From RGIG2560 sp964418385 (GTDB lineage: Bacteria > Patescibacteriota > Microgenomatia > UBA1400 > PJMF01): DNA of 6,183 nucleotides. Below are positions 1-4,883 of this stretch, in pieces. The DNA lies in the NCBI GenBank assembly GCA_964418385.1, contig CAYQLH010000054.1:1-6183 (forward strand), written 5' to 3'. Positions within the stretch are counted from its first letter, which is position 1; the number at the start of each line of letters is the position of its first letter. The notes beneath the pieces were generated by a model. It was not told the DNA's origin. It saw nothing but the letters and a program-made list of their open reading frames with translations, and did not search any database. A program made the translations under genes and the position numbers.

Positions 1-88
1 TTGGCTAAGATTTCCCTTCCATCCTAATTGGTAACAGACAAGCGCATTGTAACATTGAATGCTAGAAAATGCAAGGGGAAATTGCCTC

Positions 89-117
89 TTGACAAAAGTA
101 ACATTTTGTGATATAAT
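89..117 (+). promoter_or_regulatory. Consensus sigma-70 type promoter, upstream of tandem pair
   Basis: A perfect -35 (TTGACA, 89-94) lies 17 bp before a perfect -10 (TATAAT, 112-117), with a TG at 109-110 giving an extended -10. Predicted transcription start is near 124. A TTG codon at 128 is in frame with the following gene, so this promoter could give a nearly leaderless, N-terminally longer product. Bases 1-88 show no gene that I can support. Confidence 0.85.
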
Positions 118-154
118 ATAGGGTACTTTGCTACCAAAAAGTCGGTTTTGCCGA

Positions 155-183
155 TTGTGCCAGTGCGGGCGTTGTGGTATAAT
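155..183 (+). promoter_or_regulatory. Extended -10 promoter for leaderless start at 191
   Basis: TATAAT at 178-183 is preceded by TGTGG (174-177 plus the TGn element), with a weak -35 (TTGTGC, 155-160) at 17 bp spacing. Predicted +1 is about 190, one base before the ATG at 191. No Shine-Dalgarno site can fit, so translation is inferred to be leaderless from this promoter. It is the first of five TGGTATAAT copies in the window. Confidence 0.8.
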
Positions 184-190
184 CGGTCCC

Positions 191-1051
191 ATGTTGATCG
201 TAATGCATCAGAAACCGGATTTGGATGCGATTGCCAGTGCGTGGCTTTTAGTGCGCTTTGACAATCAGCATTACGGTGGAAGTCGTTTGGCTTTTGTGCC
301 GGCAGGCAACACGATTGCTCCGGAAGAAGCCGCCAAACTGGGTTACACCATGGATCAAGTCACGCACGTGGATACTGGTCGGGGGCGTTTTGACCATCAC
401 CTGCCGGAGCGGGCAGGGCGTGAGTATTCAGCAACTTCCTTGGTGTATCAGTATGTGCTCAAAATTCATCCCGAGTATGCAACCGATGGCGCTTTGCGGG
501 CGATTAGTGACGTAGTGACGGAAATTGACCATTTCGGTGAGGTTTTTTGGGAAGATGCCAACAATCCGCGCTATTGTTTTATGTTGACGGCGATTATTGA
601 CGGTATGGACGCCACCGAGACCAATGATGACAGTTACCAGGCGGAGTTGGCGTTTCGGCTTTTGGATTTTATCTATGCAAATTTGAAGCGACACTTGAAA
701 GCGCTGGAAAAACTGGGCGAAGGAGCGAAATTTCCGCTGAAAACCGGCGGCGAGGGTTTGGCGCTTTTTACAGGTAACGAAGAAGTTTTGTCGGTAGCGC
801 AAAAAGCGGGCTACATGCTGGTGGTGAAAAAGGATAAAAAATCTGGACATATCCGCATAAAATGTCGACCAGATGCCCCGTTTGATTTAAGCGGCGTTTA
901 CGCGCGGATTCAAGAGCGCGACAAGGTGGGGACGTGGTATTATCATCCTGGTGGAAAGATGCTTTTGAACGGTTCGCACAAGGCAGAAAATCACGTGGCG
1001 TCGCCGTTGACTTTGGATGAAGTGGTGGCAATTATCAGGGAAGAATTGTAA
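191..1051 (+). CDS. DHH/MYG1-like metal-dependent phosphoesterase (putative)
   Basis: The 286-residue product carries motifs of the DHH phosphoesterase superfamily. Motif I is HQKPDLDA (H6, D10, D12), motif II is HVDTG (D61), motif III is RFDHH (D68-H70) and a further acidic/His site is EIDHFG (D113, H114). HPGGKMLLNGS (252-262) recalls the Gly-rich substrate-binding loop of DHHA1 domains. The spacing of D61 and RFDHH, followed by ATSLVYQY, also resembles MYG1-type exonucleases. Family members cleave phosphoester bonds in nucleotides, oligonucleotides or pyrophosphate using Mn or Mg. The substrate here cannot be told. It is probably cytoplasmic, with no signal peptide or membrane segment. I chose ATG 191 because it lies 8 nt after the TATAAT; ATG 203 and TTG 128 are alternatives. 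It is 26 bp ahead of the HIT gene, so the two likely form an operon of nucleotide or phosphoester hydrolases. Confidence 0.65.
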   Translation: MLIVMHQKPDLDAIASAWLLVRFDNQHYGGSRLAFVPAGNTIAPEEAAKLGYTMDQVTHVDTGRGRFDHHLPERAGREYSATSLVYQYVLKIHPEYATDGALRAISDVVTEIDHFGEVFWEDANNPRYCFMLTAIIDGMDATETNDDSYQAELAFRLLDFIYANLKRHLKALEKLGEGAKFPLKTGGEGLALFTGNEEVLSVAQKAGYMLVVKKDKKSGHIRIKCRPDAPFDLSGVYARIQERDKVGTWYYHPGGKMLLNGSHKAENHVASPLTLDEVVAIIREEL

Positions 1052-1067
1052 ATTAAATCTAGAAAAT

Positions 1068-1073
1068 GGAGGG
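1068..1073 (+). promoter_or_regulatory. Shine-Dalgarno site for HIT gene
   Basis: GGAGGG ends 4 nt before ATG 1078. It decides this start over the in-frame ATG at 1066, which would place the site inside the coding region. It also shows that canonical SD initiation exists in this genome beside the proposed leaderless starts. Confidence 0.8.
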
Positions 1074-1077
1074 AGCA

Positions 1078-1434
1078 ATGGCTAAAACTGTGTTTGAAAA
1101 AATCCGTGACCGCGAAATCCCGGCGGAGTTTGTGTATGAAGATGACGAAGTGATGTGTTTTCGCGACGTCAATCCGCAGGCTCCGGTGCACGTTTTGATT
1201 TGCCCCAAACACCCTTACGCCACGCTGGAAGAGATCCCGCTGGAAAGTGATTTACCAGGCAAATTGTTGCGCACGGCACGCCTGGTGGCAGGTAAACTGG
1301 GGATTGCGAAAAACTATAAATTGGTGATGAACGTGGGTCGTCAGGTGCAGGAAGTTTATCACGTGCATTTGCATTTGCTTGGTGGCTGGCGGGCGCCACA
1401 AGCGGATGATCCCAGTACCATGGCTAAAGAATAA
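1078..1434 (+). CDS. HIT-family (HinT-like) nucleotide hydrolase
   Basis: The 118-residue protein has the full Hint-branch architecture. The N-terminus is FEKIRDREIPAEFVYEDDEV, then FRDVNPQAPVHVLICPK (28-44), then NVG (85-87) and the histidine triad YHVHLHLLGG with H95, H97 and H99. In this family the middle histidine (H97) is the nucleophile that forms a nucleotidyl intermediate, hydrolysing purine nucleoside phosphoramidates or related AMP/GMP conjugates. Length is normal for HinT. The tail after GGW is divergent: the usual GG(R)xxxWPPG ending is replaced by WRAPQADDPSTMAKE, so substrate range may differ. It is cytoplasmic and second in an operon with the DHH-like gene, with its own strong SD. 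No intrinsic terminator is visible before the next promoter. Confidence 0.93.
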   Translation: MAKTVFEKIRDREIPAEFVYEDDEVMCFRDVNPQAPVHVLICPKHPYATLEEIPLESDLPGKLLRTARLVAGKLGIAKNYKLVMNVGRQVQEVYHVHLHLLGGWRAPQADDPSTMAKE

Positions 1435-1485
1435 GGACCCAACAGTACAAACTAGTGCTCATTGCTCGCTTTGCAGCAAAATTGC

Positions 1486-1515
1486 TTGTGAAAATGCGCT
1501 GTTTTGTGGTATAAT
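1486..1515 (+). promoter_or_regulatory. Extended -10 promoter for rpmE-prfA
   Basis: TGTGGTATAAT at 1505-1515, with a TTGTGA (1486-1491) at 18 bp as a plausible -35. Predicted +1 is about 1522, only 3 nt before ATG 1525, so the mRNA would be leaderless. An AGCAA-AA-TTGCT inverted repeat (1475-1486) touches the -35 and could be an operator, but this is weak. Confidence 0.78.
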
Positions 1516-1524
1516 ATGCTCCTT

Positions 1525-1956
1525 ATGAAAAAAGATATACATCCGCAGTGGCAAGAATGCACGGTGACGTGCGCTTGTGGTAATAGTTTTGTGACTGGAG
1601 CAACGGTGGCGACGATGCAAGTGGATATTTGCAATAAATGTCACCCGTTTTTTACCGGGGAGCAGCGCTTTGTGGATAAAGAGGGTCGTTTGGAGAAATT
1701 CCAGAAAAAAATGGCGGATTCCAAGGTGCGCCGTGAGCAGGAAGCCAAGCGTCGTGCTGAGAAGAAAGCGCGTCGCGACGCGGCGAAAGTGATCGTAGCA
1801 GGCGAGGCGACGTCTTTCAAGCAGGTTTTGAGCAAGGCAAAAGCGGCGGCGGAGGCGAGTGAACGCGCGGCGGGAGTTGCGGTGGCTGATCCGGTAAAAA
1901 AGAGCGCCAAAGCGACAGATAAAAAACTCAATTCTCAAGACGCTAAAAAAGCGTAA
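1525..1956 (+). CDS. rpmE: Ribosomal protein bL31 with long basic C-terminal extension
   Basis: Residues 1-62 are a clear zinc-type (C+) bL31: MKKDIHP start, TVTCACGN with C16 and C18, DICNKCHPFFTG with C36 and C39, then RFVDKEGRLEKFQKK. The four cysteines form the Zn site of the protein that bridges the 50S central protuberance and the 30S head. Typical bL31 is about 65-80 residues, but this one is 143. Residues 63-143 are a Lys/Arg/Ala/Glu-rich tail, first likely helical and charged (VRREQEAKRRAEKKARRDAA), then Ala-rich and ending KKA. The tail has no family that I recognise; it may bind rRNA or be disordered. Start 1525 matches the family N-terminus, although TTG 1504 and ATG 1516 are in frame upstream. 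The next gene, prfA, starts 47 bp later, the common rpmE-prfA order. Confidence 0.93.
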   Translation: MKKDIHPQWQECTVTCACGNSFVTGATVATMQVDICNKCHPFFTGEQRFVDKEGRLEKFQKKMADSKVRREQEAKRRAEKKARRDAAKVIVAGEATSFKQVLSKAKAAAEASERAAGVAVADPVKKSAKATDKKLNSQDAKKA

Positions 1957-2003
1957 ATTGGTAGTTAGCGGGCAGTTGGCCGCAGACAAGCGAGAGAGGT
2001 TGC

Positions 2004-2921
2004 ATGTATAACCCTTATCAAGAGCAATTGGATCGCTTGACGCAACAAATCAAGGAAAATGAGGCTTTGATGAGTGATCCCGAGTTGGCGGAGTTAGCCG
2101 CGGCGGAGGTGGCGGATTTGCGCGCCCAGCTGGAATCATTGCAAGCGGCGGCGGAGGCGATGAATGTGGATCACACCGCGGGGCCAACTAATGTGGCCCT
2201 GGCCAATTGTATTATGGAAGTGCGCGGTGGTGCTGGTGGCGACGAGGCGAAACTTTGGGCGGGCGAGTTGTTACGAATTTATTTGCGTTTTGCGGAGAGC
2301 CACGGTTTAAAAATCGAATATTTGGATGATGACGTGATCAAAATTAAGGGTAAAGTTACCTTAGGCGAGACAACCTATTATCCTTACGAGCTTTTTAAGT
2401 GGGAATCAGGCGTGCATCGGGTGCAGCGGGTGCCGGTAACGGAAGCCGCGGGGCGGATTCACACTTCCACGGCGTCGCTGGCAGTTTTGCCAGAGATTAA
2501 AACCACGAGCGTGGAAATTCGTGAGGAAGATCTGGAGTGGCAATTTGTGCGGGCCGGTGGCGCTGGCGGGCAAAATGTTAACAAAGTGAATTCTGCTGTA
2601 CGGCTGACGCATGTGCCCACAGGCATTGTCATCAGCGCGCGCCAAGAGCGCAAGCAGGCACAAAATCGGCAAATTGCTTTGGAAATGTTGGCGTCGCGGC
2701 TGTGGGAAATCGAAGAAGAAAAGCGCTTGCAGACGTTGGGCAAAGCAAGAATGGCGATCGGGCGCGCGCAGCGCGCTGAGAAAATTCGGACGTACAATTT
2801 TCCGCAAAATCGAGTGACTGATCATCGTCTGGAGCAGAGTTGGTATGATTTGCCGGCGGTTTTGGATGGGCGGATAGGAGAGATTTTGCAGGCGTGCCAG
2901 TCGTTGGACGAGGAAGAATAA
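2004..2921 (+). CDS. prfA: Peptide chain release factor 1, short form
   Basis: RF1 recognises UAA and UAG in the ribosomal A site and triggers peptide release. The codon-reading tripeptide is PVT (144-146), in VPVTEAAGRIHTS. This is the PxT of RF1, not the SPF of RF2. The catalytic GGQ is at 188-190 in RAGGAGGQNVNKVNSAVRLTH. The signature IMEVRGGAGGDEAKLW (70-85) and C-terminal IRTYNFPQNRVTDHR (261-275) are intact. At 305 residues it is shorter than the usual 355-360; about 44 of the missing residues lie before the PxT, i.e. in domain 1, which contacts the L11 stalk region and RF3/PrmC in other bacteria. An SD-like AGAGAGG (1993-1999) precedes ATG 2004. It follows rpmE as second operon gene. 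prmC, which usually follows and methylates the GGQ glutamine, is absent here. Confidence 0.97.
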   Translation: MYNPYQEQLDRLTQQIKENEALMSDPELAELAAAEVADLRAQLESLQAAAEAMNVDHTAGPTNVALANCIMEVRGGAGGDEAKLWAGELLRIYLRFAESHGLKIEYLDDDVIKIKGKVTLGETTYYPYELFKWESGVHRVQRVPVTEAAGRIHTSTASLAVLPEIKTTSVEIREEDLEWQFVRAGGAGGQNVNKVNSAVRLTHVPTGIVISARQERKQAQNRQIALEMLASRLWEIEEEKRLQTLGKARMAIGRAQRAEKIRTYNFPQNRVTDHRLEQSWYDLPAVLDGRIGEILQACQSLDEEE

Positions 2922-2975
2922 GCGTTAAATGCCAAACTTATAAAATTTTTCCTGTGCATCGCTGTTTTTTTATAC

Positions 2976-3004
2976 TTGACGCTGGGCAGTATTTGTGGTA
3001 TAAT
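2976..3004 (+). promoter_or_regulatory. Strong promoter for leader RNA
   Basis: TTGACG (2976-2981), a 17 bp spacer, and TATAAT (2999-3004) with a TGTGG extended -10 element. Predicted +1 is about 3011. It follows an AT-rich stretch (2922-2975) containing a T-run but no convincing stem, so I see no clear prfA terminator. Confidence 0.85.
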
Positions 3005-3010
3005 AAATGT

Positions 3011-3052
3011 ATGTTTTGTCAACTTGCAAATACGATCTGGCGCAAAAAGTAG
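3011..3052 (+). CDS. Possible 13-residue leader peptide
   Basis: ATG 3011 coincides with the predicted transcription start, as in the other leaderless genes, and opens MFCQLANTIWRKK ending at TAG 3052. A ribosome here would cover the 5' strand of P1 and most of P2, so translation could control RNA folding and the terminator. There is no run of one regulatory amino acid, so classical amino-acid attenuation is not indicated. This is speculative. Confidence 0.3.
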   Translation: MFCQLANTIWRKK

Positions 3053-3094
3053 CGTTATTTTCGTGGAGCGAGGACAAAACTTAAGTAATTATCG

Positions 3095-3117
3095 CTCCCG
3101 AAAAGTGGGAGTTTTTT
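3095..3117 (+). terminator. Intrinsic terminator / attenuator hairpin
   Basis: CTCCC (3095-3099) pairs with GGGAG (3107-3111), with a 7-nt loop, followed by T6 (3112-3117). The stem is modest in length. Its 5' arm is shared with the alternative helix 3065-3071/3092-3098, so it may be conditional. It lies about 98 nt before the next gene's start codon. Confidence 0.75.
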
Positions 3118-3201
3118 CTTGGTAGATCAAGGAAAAATTCCACTTGGGGTGAGTTCTTTAATAAAGTAGCTGAGTGTTGGTTTTTTTGACTTTTAATTCC
3201 A

Positions 3202-3207
3202 GGGGGG
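3202..3207 (+). promoter_or_regulatory. Shine-Dalgarno site for gene at 3216
   Basis: GGGGGG within AGGGGGGAT ends 8 nt before GTG 3216. It decides this start over the earlier in-frame GTG 3174, which has no SD. Between 3121 and 3200 there is only a small stem (GGAA 3131-3134 with TTCC 3138-3141) and a T-run, and no convincing promoter. Confidence 0.65.
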
Positions 3208-3215
3208 ATCACCAA

Positions 3216-3995
3216 GTGTGTCAAGTAGTTTCTGGCTCAGCGGCAGTAGCACTGCTGGCTGGTGGCGCGCATGATGTGCGCGCGCAAAACGTGTGGCGAG
3301 CGGTGGCCGGTGGCGAACCGGTCAATCTCGCGGTGGTGAATGTGCCCTTTTATCAGGGGCGGAGTTTGTTACAGTTGTTACTGAAGGACGCGGATTTAAC
3401 GCGTAATAAGTCAGTTTTGTCGCACGCCAAGGGTTTATACGCGGCGTTGCGTGGTTCCAAGCGACGGATCGATGTCGCCAGAAACAGGACGGTACAGGCG
3501 GTCGTGGAAGAGCTGGAGAGCTTTTTGAATGGGCTCAAAGTCAGCGGTGTGGAGTACAACTGTTATTTTGGGGTTTGCACCGCGATAGAATGCTTTTTTG
3601 ACTATCGCCAGACTTCTTTTGGTGGCAATTTGATCCAGAAGGGAGCAGAAACGTATGGTGAGTGGAAGGGCGAAATCAAGCACAACGTGGGCCATTTCGT
3701 GACGCACTTGCAGTCACGCGGCTTGCGGGTGCAGGCTTCGCCGACGGTGGACCGGTGGTTTCTTGACGCCCACTTGGCGCAAGAAACTGATTGCGGTCGA
3801 GTCGCTAGGACGCTTTTCCCAAGCATGTTTCAAAAGTTCGTGGCGGCGCATCCCAATCTCATTTGGTTGGATGTGCAGGGTTTGGCGGAAGACAAGTTGG
3901 TGCGCAAGGCCGTGGCGACGGCGGTGCCCAATCTGGACGTGATCCGCTTGACGCCCAAACGCTGCGATTCAACATCGCAAATCAGCTACTTTTAA
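3216..3995 (+). CDS. Hypothetical protein, unrecognised
   Basis: This is a 259-residue protein from GTG 3216. I do not recognise its family. It has a mildly hydrophobic N-terminus (VSGSAAVALLAGG, 5-17) without the positive start expected of a signal peptide, a basic patch GSKRR (80-84), and a Cys-rich core NCYFGVCTAIECFFDY (C116, C121, C126 by count). Next is an aromatic and polar segment EIKHNVGHFVTHLQSRGL with H156, H160 and H164. Further on is LIWLDVQGLAEDKLV, then VPNLDVIRLTPKRC. The C116-C126 and H156-H164 clusters could bind metal, but this is only inference. It looks soluble and alpha/beta. It is preceded by the structured leader RNA and closed by a strong terminator, so it is a single-gene unit whose expression may be set by the leader. 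GTG 3174 would add 14 residues. Confidence 0.8.
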   Translation: MCQVVSGSAAVALLAGGAHDVRAQNVWRAVAGGEPVNLAVVNVPFYQGRSLLQLLLKDADLTRNKSVLSHAKGLYAALRGSKRRIDVARNRTVQAVVEELESFLNGLKVSGVEYNCYFGVCTAIECFFDYRQTSFGGNLIQKGAETYGEWKGEIKHNVGHFVTHLQSRGLRVQASPTVDRWFLDAHLAQETDCGRVARTLFPSMFQKFVAAHPNLIWLDVQGLAEDKLVRKAVATAVPNLDVIRLTPKRCDSTSQISYF

Positions 3996-4004
3996 AACTT
4001 TTAG

Positions 4005-4027
4005 GCCCCGCTTCGGCGGGGCTTTTT
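4005..4027 (+). terminator. Strong intrinsic terminator
   Basis: GCCCCGC (4005-4011) pairs perfectly with GCGGGGC (4016-4022) around a TTCG tetraloop, followed by T5. It lies 10 bp after the TAA of the preceding gene and insulates it from the next promoter. Confidence 0.95.
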
Positions 4028-4060
4028 GCGAGTGTGTTGGCGTGAATGCGGAGGATTTGC

Positions 4061-4091
4061 TTGCGGCAAAGTCTATCAAGTGTGGTATAAT
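4061..4091 (+). promoter_or_regulatory. Extended -10 promoter for leaderless start at 4101
   Basis: TGTGGTATAAT at 4081-4091 repeats the element seen at 173-183, 1505-1515 and 2994-3004. The best -35 (TTGCGG, 4061-4066) has a long 19 bp spacer, so the extended -10 probably carries most of the activity. Predicted +1 is about 4098, 3 nt before ATG 4101. Confidence 0.78.
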
Positions 4092-4100
4092 AGCTTTCTT

Positions 4101-4646
4101 ATGGCAGAAACACAAATTCCCTATTGTACAAATACGCGTGAAGTGCTTGAGGCGATGAAAGGTATCAATTATGGTTGGGTGGATGCCAGCGGGAGCCAAC
4201 ATGTGAGTCTGAACGGTTTGGATTTTTCCCAAAATTATCGCCTACAAACGCCGCTTGAGGTTTGGACAAGCCAACTGGGGGTTTGTTGGGATCAAGTGGA
4301 GCTCGAACGGGAGATGTTGCGTGGAGTGCCAGAGGTGCATACGTATTGTTTGATTTACGATGGCTGCCCGGAGCGTCCGACACATACTTTTTTGACAGTG
4401 ATGGGTAGCAAATGCGAGTGGCTGGAGCACGCTTGGCAAGACAAACGCGGTCGCCACATTTTCCCCAGTCGCGATGAACTGCTTTTGTATGTGCGCGATT
4501 TGGCATTTTTGCCGTTTTTGCGTGAAGAGAAACACCTGGAGGTGGATTTGGGACAGTTACATTTGTATGAATATCAAGCGTTGCCAGAGCATGGCAGTTG
4601 TGAAGAGTGCATGGAACATTTTAGCAGTTCAAAAAGATTGTATTAA
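4101..4646 (+). CDS. Transglutaminase-like cysteine protein (putative)
   Basis: The 181-residue protein contains LGVCWDQVELEREML (59-73), matching the nucleophile-Cys segment of transglutaminase-like papain-fold proteins (C62, D64). RPTHTFLTV (92-100) holds the likely catalytic His (H95), and CEWLEHAW (105-112) the third position (E109 or H110). SRDELLLYVRD (123-133) is a typical downstream helix. This layout fits small bacterial transglutaminase-like proteins of unknown substrate; a peptidase or amidase role is as likely as cross-linking. C167 and C170 near the C-terminus (SCEEC) may be an additional metal or redox pair. There is no signal peptide, so it is likely cytoplasmic. Start 4101 fits the promoter; the frame is open further upstream but runs into the promoter and terminator. 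The gene is apparently monocistronic; its 3' UTR would include the repeat array. Confidence 0.72.
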   Translation: MAETQIPYCTNTREVLEAMKGINYGWVDASGSQHVSLNGLDFSQNYRLQTPLEVWTSQLGVCWDQVELEREMLRGVPEVHTYCLIYDGCPERPTHTFLTVMGSKCEWLEHAWQDKRGRHIFPSRDELLLYVRDLAFLPFLREEKHLEVDLGQLHLYEYQALPEHGSCEECMEHFSSSKRLY

Positions 4647-4660
4647 AGTTAAAATTTTGT

Positions 4661-4795
4661 AATTTGAGTAAATTTTTTGTACAAAATTGATTAAAAAATG
4701 TGCTCAATATTGAGTAATAATTGTGTACGATTTGAGTAAATTTTGTGTTCAAAATTGATCAATTTTTGTGTACGAAGTGACTTTAAATTGTGCGC
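4661..4795 (+). repeat. Degenerate direct-repeat array, period about 23 bp
   Basis: Five clear units follow each other without spacers: 4661-4683, 4684-4706, 4707-4729, 4730-4751 (one base short) and 4752-4774, plus a decayed sixth at 4775-4795. The consensus is wwwTTGAkTAA, then 4-5 A/T, then TTGTGTaCa. TTGA, AA, TG and a single C are kept in all five. Two 32-bp copies (4663-4694 and 4731-4762) differ at three positions. The period is not a multiple of three, so it is not coding. C is nearly absent from this strand. Function unknown: operator array, iteron-like site or 3' UTR element. Confidence 0.8.
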
Positions 4796-4840
4796 TTGTG
4801 TTTTATTTTGTGTGGGTAAAACCGGGAAAATTAGCGATTT

Positions 4841-4866
4841 GCCTCTTGCAAAAGTGAGGCTTTTTT
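4841..4866 (+). terminator. Intrinsic terminator overlapping a promoter
   Basis: GCCTC (4841-4845) pairs with GAGGC (4856-4860) around a 10-nt loop, followed by T6 (4861-4866). It would end transcripts from the transglutaminase-like gene and the repeat array. The loop carries the -35 box of the next promoter, and the U-tract abuts its extended -10. Confidence 0.75.
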
Positions 4867-4874
4867 GGTATAAT
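4846..4874 (+). promoter_or_regulatory. Promoter embedded in terminator, leaderless start at 4884
   Basis: TTGCAA (4846-4851) and TATAAT (4869-4874) are 17 bp apart, with TGG before the hexamer as extended -10. Predicted +1 is about 4881, 3 nt before ATG 4884. An in-frame TTG also sits exactly at 4881. No SD precedes the gene. Confidence 0.8.
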
Positions 4875-4883
4875 TGCAGCTTG

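Larger units (their letters stand above)
3011..3117 (+). ncRNA. Structured leader RNA / candidate attenuator or riboswitch
   Basis: Between the promoter and a terminator lies a roughly 107-nt RNA with several mutually consistent helices. P1 pairs GTTTTGTC (3013-3020) perfectly with GACAAAAC (3073-3080). P2 pairs ACGA (3032-3035) with TCGT (3061-3064) and TGGCGC (3038-3043) with GCGTTA (3052-3057, two G-U pairs). GGAGCGA (3065-3071) pairs with TCGCTCC (3092-3098), giving an H-type pseudoknot with P1, a 1-nt junction (3072) and an 11-nt third loop. The last helix uses bases of the terminator's 5' arm (3095-3099), so the two exclude each other. No known riboswitch class is recognised. The downstream gene at 3216 has no visible promoter of its own, which fits cis control by read-through. 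It could instead be a stand-alone sRNA. Confidence 0.6.

Noticed and set aside
428..850. Minus-strand open frames across the coding genes
   Set aside because: They lie opposite genes with recognised motifs, have no promoter or SD and no family resemblance, so they are shadows.
1462..1486. TTGCT/AGCAA stems as a terminator after the HIT gene
   Set aside because: Stems are 5 bp without a following T-run; at most an operator-like inverted repeat.
3007..3084. A 25-codon frame from ATG 3007 overlapping the leader RNA
   Set aside because: Its ATG lies only 3 nt after the TATAAT, upstream of the expected transcription start at about 3011, so it should not be on the RNA.
3011..3117. SRP RNA, 6S RNA or tmRNA fragment
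   Set aside because: The conserved SRP tetraloop/GGAAGCA region, the tmRNA Ala-acceptor end and a long 6S bubble are all missing.
3174..3215. GTG 3174 as the start of the hypothetical protein
   Set aside because: No SD or promoter is placed to serve it, whereas GTG 3216 has AGGGGGG 8 nt upstream.
4026..4100. Upstream extension of the transglutaminase-like gene
   Set aside because: The open frame would cover the end of the terminator and the promoter; the family-like region starts after ATG 4101.
191..4646. UGA recoded to glycine, as in some candidate phyla
   Set aside because: All family-length genes read through without in-frame TGA, glycines use GGN and stops are TAA, so no recoding is needed.
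4661..4795. CRISPR array
   Set aside because: Units are contiguous, degenerate and AT-rich with no unique spacers, and no cas gene is present.
4811..4819. DnaA box (TGTGGGTAA) making the repeat region an oriC
   Set aside because: It is one mismatch from TGTGNATAA and alone; no other box or dnaA/dnaN gene is seen, so an origin is not supported.
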